A DNA stretch of 64,000 bases, taken from Prochlorococcus marinus XMU1406. GTDB taxonomy: Bacteria > Cyanobacteriota > Cyanobacteriia > PCC-6307 > Cyanobiaceae. Position 1 is the first letter of the stretch. Each line of letters opens with the position of its first letter. Location of the stretch: positions 1 to 64,000 of the forward strand of contig NZ_JAAORG010000001.1 of assembly GCF_017696055.1 (NCBI RefSeq), written 5' to 3'. Below, in pieces: positions 29,476 to 38,782 of the stretch. Both the position numbers and the translations under genes were made by a program. The notes beneath the pieces were generated by a model, which worked only from the letters and a program-made list of their open reading frames with translations, was not told the origin of the DNA and did not search any database.

Positions 29476-30354
29476 TTAACTGTTCAGGTAGCAATTTTTT
29501 AACCCTAATTTATAGTTTTTATAAATTAGTTTATATCCGAGTGTTTCGCATAAAAGTTTGTTTGAAACTCTTCTATTTTCCATCCAAAAAGATTTAGCTA
29601 TTGGTGACAATTCCTCTTTTGCATCTTCAAATAATATTGGCTTTGGCATTGTTAAACCAAGTAAATCGTAGCAATATTGAATAACTTCTATCTGAGAACA
29701 GGGTTCATCATCTGCAATATTAATAATTTGGTAAAACTTTAATAAATTTTTATTTTGTAATAGATAGATAATTGCATTTGTAATGTCAGCAACATGAATC
29801 CTCGAAAATATCTGATTTTTCTTTGAAATAACACGAATTTTTTTATTTTTTATCGCTTCAAAAGTTGATCGTCCAGGCCCATAAATACCTGGTAACCTAA
29901 AAATTTGAACAGGTAAACCAGATTCAATCCATTCTTTTTCACAATTTAACCTCTTATGACTTCTCTTTTGAAAAGGGTTTGGTTCATCAATTTCAGAAAC
30001 CCAAGTACCCTTGGTGTCACCATAAACTCCTGTTGTAGATAAATAGCCGACCCATTCAAGAGGCAAACTTTTTAGTTCATTTTTAAGACTTCTCAGTACT
30101 GGATCTTTTCCATTTTTGTCAGGAGGGATGCAACTAAGAATATGCGTCACTCCATCAAAAATTTTTTCATCAGGGACCATATCGCTTTCACTGTCGAAAA
30201 CAAAACTATTTGGATGACTGCTTGCAGATCTTGAGCTTGTTACAACAGTGCAACCGAATTTTCTAATAGTTTTTGCAAAAAAACTTCCACTGAAACCACA
30301 TCCTAAGATTAAAAATTTATTTTTATTGCTGAGTAAACTTGCAGGCCTTTTCAT
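29476..30354 (-). CDS. NAD-dependent epimerase/dehydratase-like SDR protein
   Basis: The 292-residue protein begins with a Rossmann motif LGCGFSGSFFAKTI. It carries YLSTTGVYGDTKG, an extended-SDR signature in which the catalytic tyrosine region is recognisable. It resembles the YeeZ-type sugar-nucleotide epimerase-like family. The substrate is unknown. It precedes pdxA on the minus strand with a short gap, but a B6-related role is not implied by that alone. It is divergent from a 76-aa unknown gene 32 bases away. Confidence 0.85.
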   Translation of the reverse strand: MKRPASLLSNKNKFLILGCGFSGSFFAKTIRKFGCTVVTSSRSASSHPNSFVFDSESDMVPDEKIFDGVTHILSCIPPDKNGKDPVLRSLKNELKSLPLEWVGYLSTTGVYGDTKGTWVSEIDEPNPFQKRSHKRLNCEKEWIESGLPVQIFRLPGIYGPGRSTFEAIKNKKIRVISKKNQIFSRIHVADITNAIIYLLQNKNLLKFYQIINIADDEPCSQIEVIQYCYDLLGLTMPKPILFEDAKEELSPIAKSFWMENRRVSNKLLCETLGYKLIYKNYKLGLKNCYLNS

Positions 30355-30386
30355 GCTGTTCTAAAATAGTACATATGTATTAACTG

Positions 30387-30617
30387 ATGATGAAGACAGC
30401 TCTTAAGCCCGATTTAAAATCAAAAACTTTCTGTATTAGCAAAAGTTATCCCCGTTTTATCGAGAAAGAAATAGGTGTAGTTAACTTTAAATTCTACCAA
30501 AAATTATTTGTTTTTCTTATTTCATTTTCGACAATTTTAATATTCCCAGAATCGCCAAGAGAATTGGAAAATATATGTGAAATCTATAACTCTAGAAAAA
30601 TATGTAATGTTTGGTAG
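30387..30617 (+). CDS. Small single-TM protein of unknown function
   Basis: The 76-residue product has a basic N-terminal half, one hydrophobic helix (residues about 37-53) and a short C-terminal tail, ENICEIYNSRKICNVW, with two cysteines that could pair outside the membrane. It begins ATGATG at 30387 and stops one base before the HNH gene ends on the other strand. I do not recognise the family. The clean fit between neighbours supports it being real. Confidence 0.6.
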   Translation: MMKTALKPDLKSKTFCISKSYPRFIEKEIGVVNFKFYQKLFVFLISFSTILIFPESPRELENICEIYNSRKICNVW

Positions 30618-31019
30618 TCAAGCTGCTTTATATTCTGAGTTATCTTTTTCGTAACTTTCATTTTTTACCTTAAAGTTTGGATTAGCCCATTGCAGTAATC
30701 TAATAGCTAATCTTAAATCCCCTTCCAACCAAGCTCTTATAGCCATTGCTCTTCGAGGATCATAAAATTTTTGCCTTCTGTACCAATACAATGCATTTTC
30801 ATCTGATTTATCCCCATTACAGGAAAGACATGCAGGGACACAGTTTTCTGTTGAACTTAATCCTCCTTGGCTTCTTGGTATTACATGGTCGATAGATTCA
30901 GATGGTTTTCCGCAATATATACAACTTTTGCCTGTAAATCTATGAATAGATTTCCGCCATTGTCTAAATCTGAACTTAGGGCATAAATCCTCTAAAAACA
31001 CAGCATCATTAATATGCAT
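30618..31019 (-). CDS. HNH endonuclease family protein
   Basis: The 133-residue protein has a full HNH core: C33-x2-C36, D44-H45 (SIDHVIPRSQGG), N59, and C64-x2-C67-N68. Its C-terminal part is an unusual helical extension rich in Arg and Trp (YRRQKFYDPRRAMAIRAWLE). Related single-domain HNH proteins are found throughout cyanobacteria as chromosomal genes not linked to mobile elements. The DNA target and role are unknown. Nothing in the neighbourhood suggests restriction or homing. Confidence 0.85.
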   Translation of the reverse strand: MHINDAVFLEDLCPKFRFRQWRKSIHRFTGKSCIYCGKPSESIDHVIPRSQGGLSSTENCVPACLSCNGDKSDENALYWYRRQKFYDPRRAMAIRAWLEGDLRLAIRLLQWANPNFKVKNESYEKDNSEYKAA

Positions 31020-31138
31020 TCAGACCATTTAGTTAATTGAATAATGGCCTGAATATATCAAAAGTCAATATTTAATTATTATTATTTCGCTTAAATTAGC
31101 TTGTAAAAATATAATTTAGTGTTGATAGATACAAAAGA

Positions 31139-31155
31139 AAGTTATTATATAACTT
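31139..31155. promoter_or_regulatory. Inverted repeat in the HNH/secreted-protein spacer
   Basis: AAGTTAT and ATAACTT flank a TAT centre (17 bases) in the 167-base gap between the gene ending at 31187 and the HNH gene. It could be an operator or a weak hairpin. AT-rich sequence makes such repeats fairly common by chance. Confidence 0.25.
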
Positions 31156-31186
31156 CTTCAAAAAATTGAAAATTCCAAAGCTTTTA

Positions 31187-31639
31187 TTAATAGCTGTATC
31201 GTTCAAATGTTTCTTCTGAGAAATCTGCATTAGATTCTTCTAATTCTTTTTCTAATTTTTTTCTCTTATTTTCTTTTTCTTTTCTTTCTTTTTCTTTTCT
31301 TTCTTTTTCTTTTTGCAAATCTCTTATTAGCTTCCTATTTGGATGAAGTTTGTCAAGGTACTCTACACAATAGCTAAAGCTTTCTCTATCTCTAATTACT
31401 GATTCAGTAATTTGTGCTGCGGCTTGTTTAGGTGAGACTTTGAAAATTCCTCCTTTTTGTTTTTTGATATAGGTATATGCTGCATCCCAACTACTTTCAT
31501 GATCATTTCCTCCATCTCTCATTGTACAGAAAATTTCCGCCCCAAATGAGCCTGCATTAACTTTTGACGTAGTAAAAACTAAAGGAGTGAATAATCCTAA
31601 AGTTAATAATATTAGTTTTTTTGGTTTAAATGTTTGCAT
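31187..31639 (-). CDS. Secreted protein with charged KEKERKEK tail, unknown function
   Basis: The 150-residue protein starts with a signal peptide (basic start, hydrophobic residues about 9-24, then SKVNA before GSF). A middle domain contains two cysteines (FCTMRDGG and FSYCVEYL). A strikingly charged helix follows, made of repeated KEKERKEKE units (residues about 109-133). The cysteine-containing region looks globular, with the pattern SWDAAYTYIKKQKG. I know no function. The charged repeat may be length-variable between strains. Confidence 0.75.
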   Translation of the reverse strand: MQTFKPKKLILLTLGLFTPLVFTTSKVNAGSFGAEIFCTMRDGGNDHESSWDAAYTYIKKQKGGIFKVSPKQAAAQITESVIRDRESFSYCVEYLDKLHPNRKLIRDLQKEKERKEKERKEKENKRKKLEKELEESNADFSEETFERYSY

Positions 31640-31693
31640 TAAACTTTTCCACTATTTTAAAATATCTTTTTTTGTGAATATGTCTATAGAAAT

Positions 31694-32206
31694 TTAAGAT
31701 TTAATTATTCCAAATACATTCAAGCATTTCACTACTAAAGGAAGAATTAAAAGCACAGTAATTAATCTTACTGCGTGTAGAGTGGCTACTGCAGCTCCCA
31801 CTCCGTATTCAGACCCTACAAGACTCATTCCACTAATTCCTCCTGGTGCGGCTCCTAGAATTGTTGTTATTACATCTATATTAAGTAATCTGCTTGTCCA
31901 TAAGCCAATTGCTAATCCAGTAATAACTAAAGTAAAGGTTATTAGTATGGCTGGCCTCCATAAGTTTTGAATATCAACTAATGAGTTTTTTGTTAATGAT
32001 GTACCGATAACTGTTCCAATCCCTATTTCCAAAATTGTTCTTGTGCCTATTGGCCAATCTGCTATGTCGACTTTGCCACTAATGCTAAGCATGCTTGAGC
32101 CTATTAAAGCACCTGCAAGAGGAGCCGCAGGAATTCCCGTTTTTAAAGCTAAAGCTCCAAAAATAAAACCTGCAATTAGATAATAGATTAAATTTATATT
32201 AGGCAT
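31694..32206 (-). CDS. AbrB-family membrane protein, single-repeat form
   Basis: The 170-residue protein is almost wholly hydrophobic, with about five TM helices. It carries the AbrB-type permease pattern GILGAAPGGISGMSL-like (here ILGAAPGGISGMSLVGSEYG near 115-134). Full AbrB proteins of this family contain two such repeats and are about 350 residues; this is one half. It may work as a homodimer or with another half encoded elsewhere. It has no link to the transcription factor also called AbrB. The substrate is unknown. Confidence 0.8.
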   Translation of the reverse strand: MPNINLIYYLIAGFIFGALALKTGIPAAPLAGALIGSSMLSISGKVDIADWPIGTRTILEIGIGTVIGTSLTKNSLVDIQNLWRPAILITFTLVITGLAIGLWTSRLLNIDVITTILGAAPGGISGMSLVGSEYGVGAAVATLHAVRLITVLLILPLVVKCLNVFGIIKS

Positions 32207-32339
32207 AAATTTGAAAGACGTTTGAATATAATATTAGAAAAAAATTTTTCCGTTTAAGTTTATAGTCAAATAATATTTTTGGTTTTCTCTCGTAATGTCC
32301 CCTTTTGTTGGCATAATATTTATTAAAGCATGAATTTTT

Positions 32340-32537
32340 ATGTCTTCACAAATTTCATATAAAGATAATAAAAACCGCATAAAGAAAAAATTATCTTTTT
32401 TTGAGGGTGGCCACCAGCTAGAAAAATTAGAGTTTGCCCTTGCAATAGCTCAAACCAACGGTGATGAACAAAAATCAATAGTTCTTAGAAAAAAGATTGT
32501 TGAATTAGGCGGAAATGTCGAAGAGCCAGGTACTTAA
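32340..32537 (+). CDS. Small basic protein of unknown function
   Basis: The 65-residue protein starts ATG at 32340 and is lysine-rich, with a predicted helix pair (QLEKLEFALAIAQTNGDEQ and RKKIVELGGNVEEPG). It ends two bases before the convergent aminotransferase. I do not recognise a named family. Its coding-like composition and neat fit in the gap favour a real gene. Confidence 0.6.
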   Translation: MSSQISYKDNKNRIKKKLSFFEGGHQLEKLEFALAIAQTNGDEQKSIVLRKKIVELGGNVEEPGT

Positions 32538-32538
32538 T

Positions 32539-33702
32539 TTAATTTCCTTTCAGATATCTAGATACGACAACTAATGCTTCACCAGCTTGTTGGGCTGTAA
32601 TTTTACCTAGGTCGAGAAGTGTAATGCTTATAGCAGAAACTATCGTAATAATATCTCTATCATTAACATAACCTAAATGTCCGACTCTAAATATTTTTCC
32701 CTTCAAATGATCTTGACCACCAGCAAGTAAAATATCAAAATTATTCTTTATTGTTTTCCTAAATTCTTCTGCATCCATTCCTTCGGTTTTTATTGCAGTA
32801 ATTGAAGGGCTTAAATATTTTTCATCAGCAAATAATTTTAGATTTAAAGTCTTTGCAGCATTGCTCATTGCTAATTTATGTTTATTGTGTCTGAGGAAAA
32901 TTTTATCTAATCCTTCCTCTCTCATCATTTTTAAAGCTTCATCTAAAGCAAAAACCAAATTAACTGCTGGAGTATATGGATTACTGTTACTTAAAAGACT
33001 TTTTCTGTAGGATTTTAAATTTAAATAAAATTTTGGCAAATTAGATTTTTCTGCAGCTTTCCATGCTTTTTGGCTCATTGCTATAAAACTAAGGCCTGGC
33101 GGTATCATATATCCCTTTTGTGATCCTGAAGCAACGATATCTAATGCCCACTTATCTACTGGGACATTGCAAGCTCCAAGACTTGTAACGCAGTCAACAA
33201 TTGATAAAGCTGTGTTATGTTCGCGAATATATAAACTTATAGTTTCTAGATCATTAATTACACCTGTTGAGGTTTCAGAATGAGTCAAAATGACCGCCTT
33301 TATTTCTTTTTGTTTATCTTCTTCTAAAACCCTTTTGAATTCTTTTGGATCAAGTGGAGTTCCCCATGCGGAATCAATTTTTATTACTTCTAAACCAAAT
33401 TCTTTAGCAACTTTCACCCATCTTTCTCCAAATTTTCCATTTTCTCCACAAATTACTTTATCTCCTCTACTTAAGGTATTAATTATTCCAGCCTCCATTG
33501 CGGCGGTCCCACTACCAGTGATTGTTAGAACATCATTTTGAGTTTGATGAAGCCACTTTAAATTTTTAGTAGTACTCTCTACGAGATCTTGGAATTCTTT
33601 ACTGCGATGGCCTATTGGATGCTTACTTAATGCTTGTAAAACTTTTTCTGGAACTGGTGTGGGTCCAGGAATCATCAATGATAATTTTTGTTGTATGGCC
33701 AC
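32539..33702 (-). CDS. Alanine-glyoxylate / serine-pyruvate aminotransferase family
   Basis: The 387-residue class-V aminotransferase has the PLP lysine K196 in ASGSQKGYMIPPGL and an N-terminal MIPGPTPVPEKVL. It also shows the GSGTAAMEAGI block, with the aspartate of SIVDCVTSLG binding the PLP ring. Family members move amino groups between alanine or serine and glyoxylate, as in photorespiration; older cyanobacterial annotations call it a soluble hydrogenase subunit. The start is GTG at 33702. It is divergent from cbiD, with 60 bases between. Confidence 0.9.
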   Translation of the reverse strand: MAIQQKLSLMIPGPTPVPEKVLQALSKHPIGHRSKEFQDLVESTTKNLKWLHQTQNDVLTITGSGTAAMEAGIINTLSRGDKVICGENGKFGERWVKVAKEFGLEVIKIDSAWGTPLDPKEFKRVLEEDKQKEIKAVILTHSETSTGVINDLETISLYIREHNTALSIVDCVTSLGACNVPVDKWALDIVASGSQKGYMIPPGLSFIAMSQKAWKAAEKSNLPKFYLNLKSYRKSLLSNSNPYTPAVNLVFALDEALKMMREEGLDKIFLRHNKHKLAMSNAAKTLNLKLFADEKYLSPSITAIKTEGMDAEEFRKTIKNNFDILLAGGQDHLKGKIFRVGHLGYVNDRDIITIVSAISITLLDLGKITAQQAGEALVVVSRYLKGN

Positions 33703-33762
33703 TTTTTGTTAAATAGGTCATTCTTAGATTAGTTCTCATTATATATTTTTCAATTACTTGAT

Positions 33763-34881
33763 TTGAAAAAAGGATTTTCTTTACCTTTGTGGGTTGCTGG
33801 AGCTGCTAGGTCAGCATTAAAAAAACTAGTAGGGCTACCATTTGAGAATTATGAACTAATAAAAATTCCTAATGAAAAAAAAGAAATAAAAATCGAGATT
33901 CATTCAGTTGGTTTACTTAAAGATGACTCGCATGCATTAGGAATTACCTTTGCAAAGTCAGGTTTAGATCTTGACATTACACAAAACTTAGAAATATGGA
34001 CAATAGCCTCTTTAGAAAAAATTTCTATTAATAATCCTGTTCAAACAATTCCAATAAATATTATTGCAGGATCTGGTGTAGGTATTAAAGAAGATACATC
34101 AGAGATATGCATTTCTAATTTTGCAAAAGAAGTTTTATATGAAAATTTATTAGATAGTATTCCTGAGGGCTTTAATTTGAAATTAGAAATTATTTTCCCA
34201 AATGGTGCATTTTTAGCTGAAAGAACTAGCAATAAGTCATTTGGTATTGTTAATGGATTATCTATTATTGGTACTTCTGCTGAGACTTATTTGAGTGCTT
34301 CACCTGAGCAATTGGAAGAGGCTAAGAATAATCTAGCAAAGGTAATTCAAAATGATTTTAAAGGGGAAGTTGTTTTTGTTATTGGCGAAAATGGCTTAAA
34401 TTTGGCCAAAACATATAATGTTAATTTGCCAATTATCAAAATTGGAAATTGGATAGGACCATTATTAGTTGATGCTGCAATAAAAAAAGTTAAAACTGTA
34501 ATTCTTTTTGGTTATCACGGAAAATTAATTAAATTGGCAGGTGGTATTTTTCATACACATAATCACTTAGCTGATGCAAGAATTGAGATTCTTGTTTATT
34601 TAGCTGTTCAAGAAAAGGTACCTTCTGAAATAATAGTTGAATTATCTAAGTTAAATAATCTTGAGGATGCATTACTACTTCTTGAAAGATTTAATCAATC
34701 TTTAGCTGATAAATTATTCAAGAATTTATCAAATACGATTGAAAAGCGTTCTTTGATTTATGTAAATAGGTACGTAAAAACTGATATGGAAATCGCATCA
34801 ATTATTTTTGATAGAAAAAGGAAAATAAGGTGGACTGGAATTTACGGTAATAAGTATATTTCTTATTTTCAATTAGACTAA
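33763..34881 (+). CDS. cbiD: Cobalt-precorrin-5B C1-methyltransferase
   Basis: CbiD methylates C1 of the corrin ring in the anaerobic (cobalt-early) B12 pathway. The 372-residue protein carries GFSLPLWVAGAARSALKKL at the start and the family blocks IIAGSGVGIKEDTSE and GGIFHTHNHLADARIEIL. It is TTG-initiated at 33763. The anaerobic-type cobalamin route is usual in picocyanobacteria. QueG, a corrinoid enzyme, is at 9269-10216. guaA follows on the same strand after 48 bases. Confidence 0.94.
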   Translation: MKKGFSLPLWVAGAARSALKKLVGLPFENYELIKIPNEKKEIKIEIHSVGLLKDDSHALGITFAKSGLDLDITQNLEIWTIASLEKISINNPVQTIPINIIAGSGVGIKEDTSEICISNFAKEVLYENLLDSIPEGFNLKLEIIFPNGAFLAERTSNKSFGIVNGLSIIGTSAETYLSASPEQLEEAKNNLAKVIQNDFKGEVVFVIGENGLNLAKTYNVNLPIIKIGNWIGPLLVDAAIKKVKTVILFGYHGKLIKLAGGIFHTHNHLADARIEILVYLAVQEKVPSEIIVELSKLNNLEDALLLLERFNQSLADKLFKNLSNTIEKRSLIYVNRYVKTDMEIASIIFDRKRKIRWTGIYGNKYISYFQLD

Positions 34882-34929
34882 TTTGTGATTCATTATGCTT
34901 TTGTAATTAAATTGAGCTAACTTTTATAC

Positions 34930-36516
34930 ATGAGTCAAACAGCTTTAAAAAAAGAACGAGATCCTTCAATATTAATTTTAGATTTCGGATCTCAATATTC
35001 TGAATTGATTGCAAGAAGAATTAGAGAAACCAATGTTTTTTCTCTTGTAGTAAGTAATTGTATTTCAATTGAGGAAATTAATGAAATTAATCCTAAAGGG
35101 ATCATTTTGAGTGGAGGCCCGAATTCTGTATATGAACAAAATGCTCCTAAATGTGATGAAAAAATTTTTAATTTGGGAATTCCTATTCTTGGTATATGCT
35201 ATGGAATGCAATTAATGGTTAAAGAACTTGGAGGATCTGTTATTTCGGCAACCAAAAAAGCTGAATATGGTAGAGCACCAATAAATATAGATCAAGAATC
35301 TGACCTCCTTTTTGATGTAGAAGATAAATCTATAATGTGGATGAGTCATGGCGATTCAATTAATTGTTTGCCTGATGGATTTAATAAAATTGCTCATACC
35401 GAGAACACAATCCATGCAGCAATTTCAGATGATGTAAAGAAATTATTTGGCGTACAATTTCATCCTGAAGTTATTCATTCAGAGTTTGGGATGACGGTAA
35501 TTAAAAATTTTATTTATAAAATTTCTTGTTGCGTGGCTGATTGGACTACCGAAACCTACATAGAGGAAACTATTCCCAGGATAAGAGAGCAAGTTGGCAA
35601 TAAAAAAGTTTTGCTTGCCTTATCAGGAGGAGTTGATTCCTCAACTCTTGCTTTTCTTCTTAATAAAGCAATTGGAAATCAGCTTACATGCATGTTTATA
35701 GACCAAGGTTTCATGAGAAAAGGCGAACCAGAATTTTTAATGAATTTTTTTGATAATAAATTTCATATTAAAGTTGAATATATTAATGCAAGAGAAAGGT
35801 TTATTGCCAAATTAAAAGGGATTACCGATCCAGAACAAAAAAGGAAAATTATTGGTGAAGAATTTATTAGAGTATTTGAAGAAGAAAGCAATAGATTGGG
35901 ACCTTTTCAGTATTTAGCTCAAGGTACTCTTTATCCTGATGTTATTGAAAGTGCTGGTACTAATATTGATCCTAAGACAGGTGAAAGAATAGCTGTAAAA
36001 ATTAAGAGTCATCATAATGTGGGTGGATTGCCAAAGGATTTACAATTTAAATTAGTTGAGCCATTAAGAAAACTTTTTAAGGATGAAGTCCGAAAAGTTG
36101 GAGCTGCTTTAGGTTTGCCGAATGAAATTATAAAAAGGCATCCATTTCCAGGACCAGGATTAGCCATTAGGATTTTGGGAGAGGTGAATAATGAAAAACT
36201 TGATTGTTTAAGAGATGCAGACTTGATAGTAAGAGACGAAATTAAAAAAGCAGGACTTTACAATGATATTTGGCAAGCTTTTGCAGTATTGTTACCTGTA
36301 AAAACTGTAGGAGTTATGGGTGATAAAAGGACTTATGCATGGCCAATAGTTTTACGTTGTGTTTCAAGTGAAGATGGTATGACAGCCGATTGGTCAAAAA
36401 TTCCTTTTCAGATTTTGGAGAGGATTTCAAATAGAATCGTAAATGAAGTAATTTCAGTTAATAGAGTTGTTTATGATATTACAAGCAAACCTCCTGGAAC
36501 TATTGAGTGGGAGTAG
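34930..36516 (+). CDS. guaA: GMP synthase (glutamine-hydrolysing)
   Basis: GuaA converts XMP to GMP. The 528-residue protein is the fused form. The class-I amidotransferase domain has Cys90 in [10 protein letters not shown] and the His-Glu pair in [11 protein letters not shown]. The ATP pyrophosphatase loop [10 protein letters not shown] is at about 229-238, and the C-terminal dimerisation domain ends [10 protein letters not shown]. It marks the left boundary of the gene-poor acyltransferase segment. Confidence 0.97.
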   Translation: MSQTALKKERDPSILILDFGSQYSELIARRIRETNVFSLVVSNCISIEEINEINPKGIILSGGPNSVYEQNAPKCDEKIFNLGIPILGICYGMQLMVKELGGSVISATKKAEYGRAPINIDQESDLLFDVEDKSIMWMSHGDSINCLPDGFNKIAHTENTIHAAISDDVKKLFGVQFHPEVIHSEFGMTVIKNFIYKISCCVADWTTETYIEETIPRIREQVGNKKVLLALSGGVDSSTLAFLLNKAIGNQLTCMFIDQGFMRKGEPEFLMNFFDNKFHIKVEYINARERFIAKLKGITDPEQKRKIIGEEFIRVFEEESNRLGPFQYLAQGTLYPDVIESAGTNIDPKTGERIAVKIKSHHNVGGLPKDLQFKLVEPLRKLFKDEVRKVGAALGLPNEIIKRHPFPGPGLAIRILGEVNNEKLDCLRDADLIVRDEIKKAGLYNDIWQAFAVLLPVKTVGVMGDKRTYAWPIVLRCVSSEDGMTADWSKIPFQILERISNRIVNEVISVNRVVYDITSKPPGTIEWE

Positions 36517-36910
36517 TTCTAAGGAGTTGATGTTCTTATAATCTTCTTATAATAAAGGGTAATGGGTGATCAGAATCATCACACAAAGGTTACAAAAAGA
36601 AATTATAAACTTCTTTCCCCAGGATTCTAAGACGACCATTTACTTCCATCATATATAGAAGTTTGAAGCGTCTCTACAGAGAAATCTTAGATCGGCACTT
36701 TAGATATGTTTATAAACTTACAAAATTAAGAATTATGGGTTTCCCTGGAAACAATTGCCCTACTTATGCTGAGTATGTTTAACAAATATTGCTATCTCAA
36801 AGACTATTTCAAAGTTTTGTAGGTTTGTAGTATCTACTGTTTTTATATGTGTCCTCAATTCTTTTTTACTTTGAAAACTAATAATGAATGAGTCGTATCG
36901 TGAATTTTGA
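36517..36910. other. Long non-coding stretch to the right of guaA
   Basis: These 394 bases hold no supported gene. Just after guaA is a short direct repeat CTTATAAT (about 36536-36552). ACTTC and GAAGT, about 36647-36667, can pair weakly. At 36673-36686 lies TCTACAGAGAAATC, whose inverted copy is at 39345-39358 on the other side of the acyltransferase gene. No tRNA or terminator of strength was seen. Confidence 0.6.
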
Positions 36911-38782
36911 TTATTTTGATCCAATAAAATTTTCAATAGCATTGCTTACTTTCATTGCCCCGTACGAACTTAGATGATGTTCGTCTCTATACATAACTGA
37001 AAGTTGGTCATGATTTTTGCAGTATGGATCTGGGCAAAGTATAGAAAACGCATCAAGATAGGAAACTTTTGGGTTTGCTAAGAGAAATTGTTCGATTTTG
37101 GCAATAGATGCAGCGTTAGAAGCAAACCATTCGCTCTTTTTTACTTCTTTAAAACAAAAAGGAGAGATCGCCCAATAAGGTCTGTACCATTCTTCTTGGC
37201 AAGTGTATCCTTCTTTCAATCCTGAAAAGTGTGGGGTTGGGGAAATCAGAATGAATTTCATTCCTATATTTTGTGTTTGATATAAGTAAGTTTCATATTT
37301 TTTTGTCCAGTCCTTACCTTTTTTGTACTGGTCTGTATGTGCTGAAAAAATAATAATGTCATTTTTTTTGAATTCGTTTTTATATTTTCGGAGAGGTGCA
37401 AGTATATATTGATCTTTATTAATTTTCCGTCCGTTTAGTCCATATTTTCCTGGATGCATTTTCAAATTATGTTTTTTTTTGGCTGCTAAATGATCTATAA
37501 CTGCTCCATAATGACCAGCATGACTATCACCTAAAAGATAAATTGTTGGGAGTAGTGGACTATTATTAATTACGATCTTTCGATTATAAATTTTCATATT
37601 CCATTTATTGTATTTGTTCCCAATAAATAATTTGCTTTTCAGTGGTTTCTCCAGAGTAATAATACCTCCGGAAAGTGGAATAATTATTCCTATACCTACT
37701 AAAAACGTTTTCCAAAACTTTTCAAACCAGTTGCCTTTACGAAGTGGTGTTTCTATATATCGATATGAAGCGATTGCAAGACCAAGAATTAGTGCGATTT
37801 GAAATGGCACTGACCACCAATGAATTCCAATAGTCCAGCGACTGATTGAAAGAACTCCCCAGTGCCAAAGATAAAGCAAGTAGGATATTAGTCCGAGATA
37901 AACAACTTTTGAGTTAGTAAAAACCTTGAATGCTGTTGTTTCTTTCTTCAAAGAGACGATAAGAAGTGAAGATAGAGCAACAACTGCAATTGTCGATGTT
38001 GTTGCCCAAGACATAGGCAAATACATTACCCCAACAATCAATGCAAGTACTAGAAGGGGTGGCGCCTTTTCAAGCAATTGCTCTATGTATTTGCTCTTCT
38101 GAAATCCAATGAAGAGTAAACAACCAAATGCCATTTCCCAAAATCTAGTTGGCATTAGAAAATATGCTGCGGGTTGGTTTATTTGATACAAATAAATAAA
38201 CCCAATCAGCGAGGCAATTGTAAGTGCCCCAACTACTAGAAAAAGGTTTCGAGAACCATTCTTTGTTTGTCTTCCAAATCCAGAGAACCAAATCAGAAAT
38301 GGGAATAGGAAGTAGAACTGCTCTTCAACTCCAAGAGACCAAGTGTGTGTAAATACATTCAGTTCTGTTGATTGTGCAAAGTAGTCCGTTGATTGTCTTA
38401 TTAGATATAGATTTGATAATCCAAATAACGATGTAAGACCCGTTCTCAGAGATAAAATTGGATTTGGATTGAATAAGCAGATTGCAATACTCATAATCAA
38501 AACAAATACTGAAAGTGCTGGGATTAATCTTCTGATTCTTCGTTCATAAAATCCACTAATGAAATCCTTGAAGTTTTTACTCGGTCTTTGATAAAGAGAT
38601 GATGTTATGACAAATCCTGAGATAACAAAAAAGATATCGACACCAAGATATCCACCCGGCAAGATGTTTTTGTTGAAGTGATTGATAATGACAGCGATTA
38701 CCGCAAATGCTCTTAAACCATCAATCTCTGGACGGTATTGACTTTTTTTTGATGATTTATTGTCTTCAATATCTATTGACAT
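36911..38782 (-). CDS. OafA/YrhL-type acyltransferase with SGNH domain
   Basis: The protein is about 623 residues from the ATG at 38782. Residues about 18-350 form an acyltransferase-3 membrane domain of about ten helices, with DGLRAFAVIAVIINHF and GGYLGVDIFFVISGF. Residues about 395-620 form a periplasmic SGNH domain with the GDSH block LLGDSHAGHYGA and a late D-x-x-H-type block DEHHLSS. Such enzymes O-acetylate LPS O-antigen or other surface glycans. No sugar-transferase cluster is adjacent. Two sample 60-base lines inside it have 28/60 and 26/60 G+C, well above neighbours, which suggests horizontal acquisition. Confidence 0.93.
   Translation of the reverse strand: MSIDIEDNKSSKKSQYRPEIDGLRAFAVIAVIINHFNKNILPGGYLGVDIFFVISGFVITSSLYQRPSKNFKDFISGFYERRIRRLIPALSVFVLIMSIAICLFNPNPILSLRTGLTSLFGLSNLYLIRQSTDYFAQSTELNVFTHTWSLGVEEQFYFLFPFLIWFSGFGRQTKNGSRNLFLVVGALTIASLIGFIYLYQINQPAAYFLMPTRFWEMAFGCLLFIGFQKSKYIEQLLEKAPPLLVLALIVGVMYLPMSWATTSTIAVVALSSLLIVSLKKETTAFKVFTNSKVVYLGLISYLLYLWHWGVLSISRWTIGIHWWSVPFQIALILGLAIASYRYIETPLRKGNWFEKFWKTFLVGIGIIIPLSGGIITLEKPLKSKLFIGNKYNKWNMKIYNRKIVINNSPLLPTIYLLGDSHAGHYGAVIDHLAAKKKHNLKMHPGKYGLNGRKINKDQYILAPLRKYKNEFKKNDIIIFSAHTDQYKKGKDWTKKYETYLYQTQNIGMKFILISPTPHFSGLKEGYTCQEEWYRPYWAISPFCFKEVKKSEWFASNAASIAKIEQFLLANPKVSYLDAFSILCPDPYCKNHDQLSVMYRDEHHLSSYGAMKVSNAIENFIGSK

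Noticed and set aside
30618-31019. HNH gene considered as a homing or mobile element
   Set aside because: No intron, intein or repeat borders are visible and the neighbours are ordinary genes.
36517-36910. Search for a tRNA attachment site for the acyltransferase segment
   Set aside because: No T-loop or acceptor pattern was found on either strand in the flanks.
36760-36942. 60-codon minus-strand ORF overlapping the end of the acyltransferase gene
   Set aside because: It overlaps a clear gene in another frame and has no recognisable pattern.
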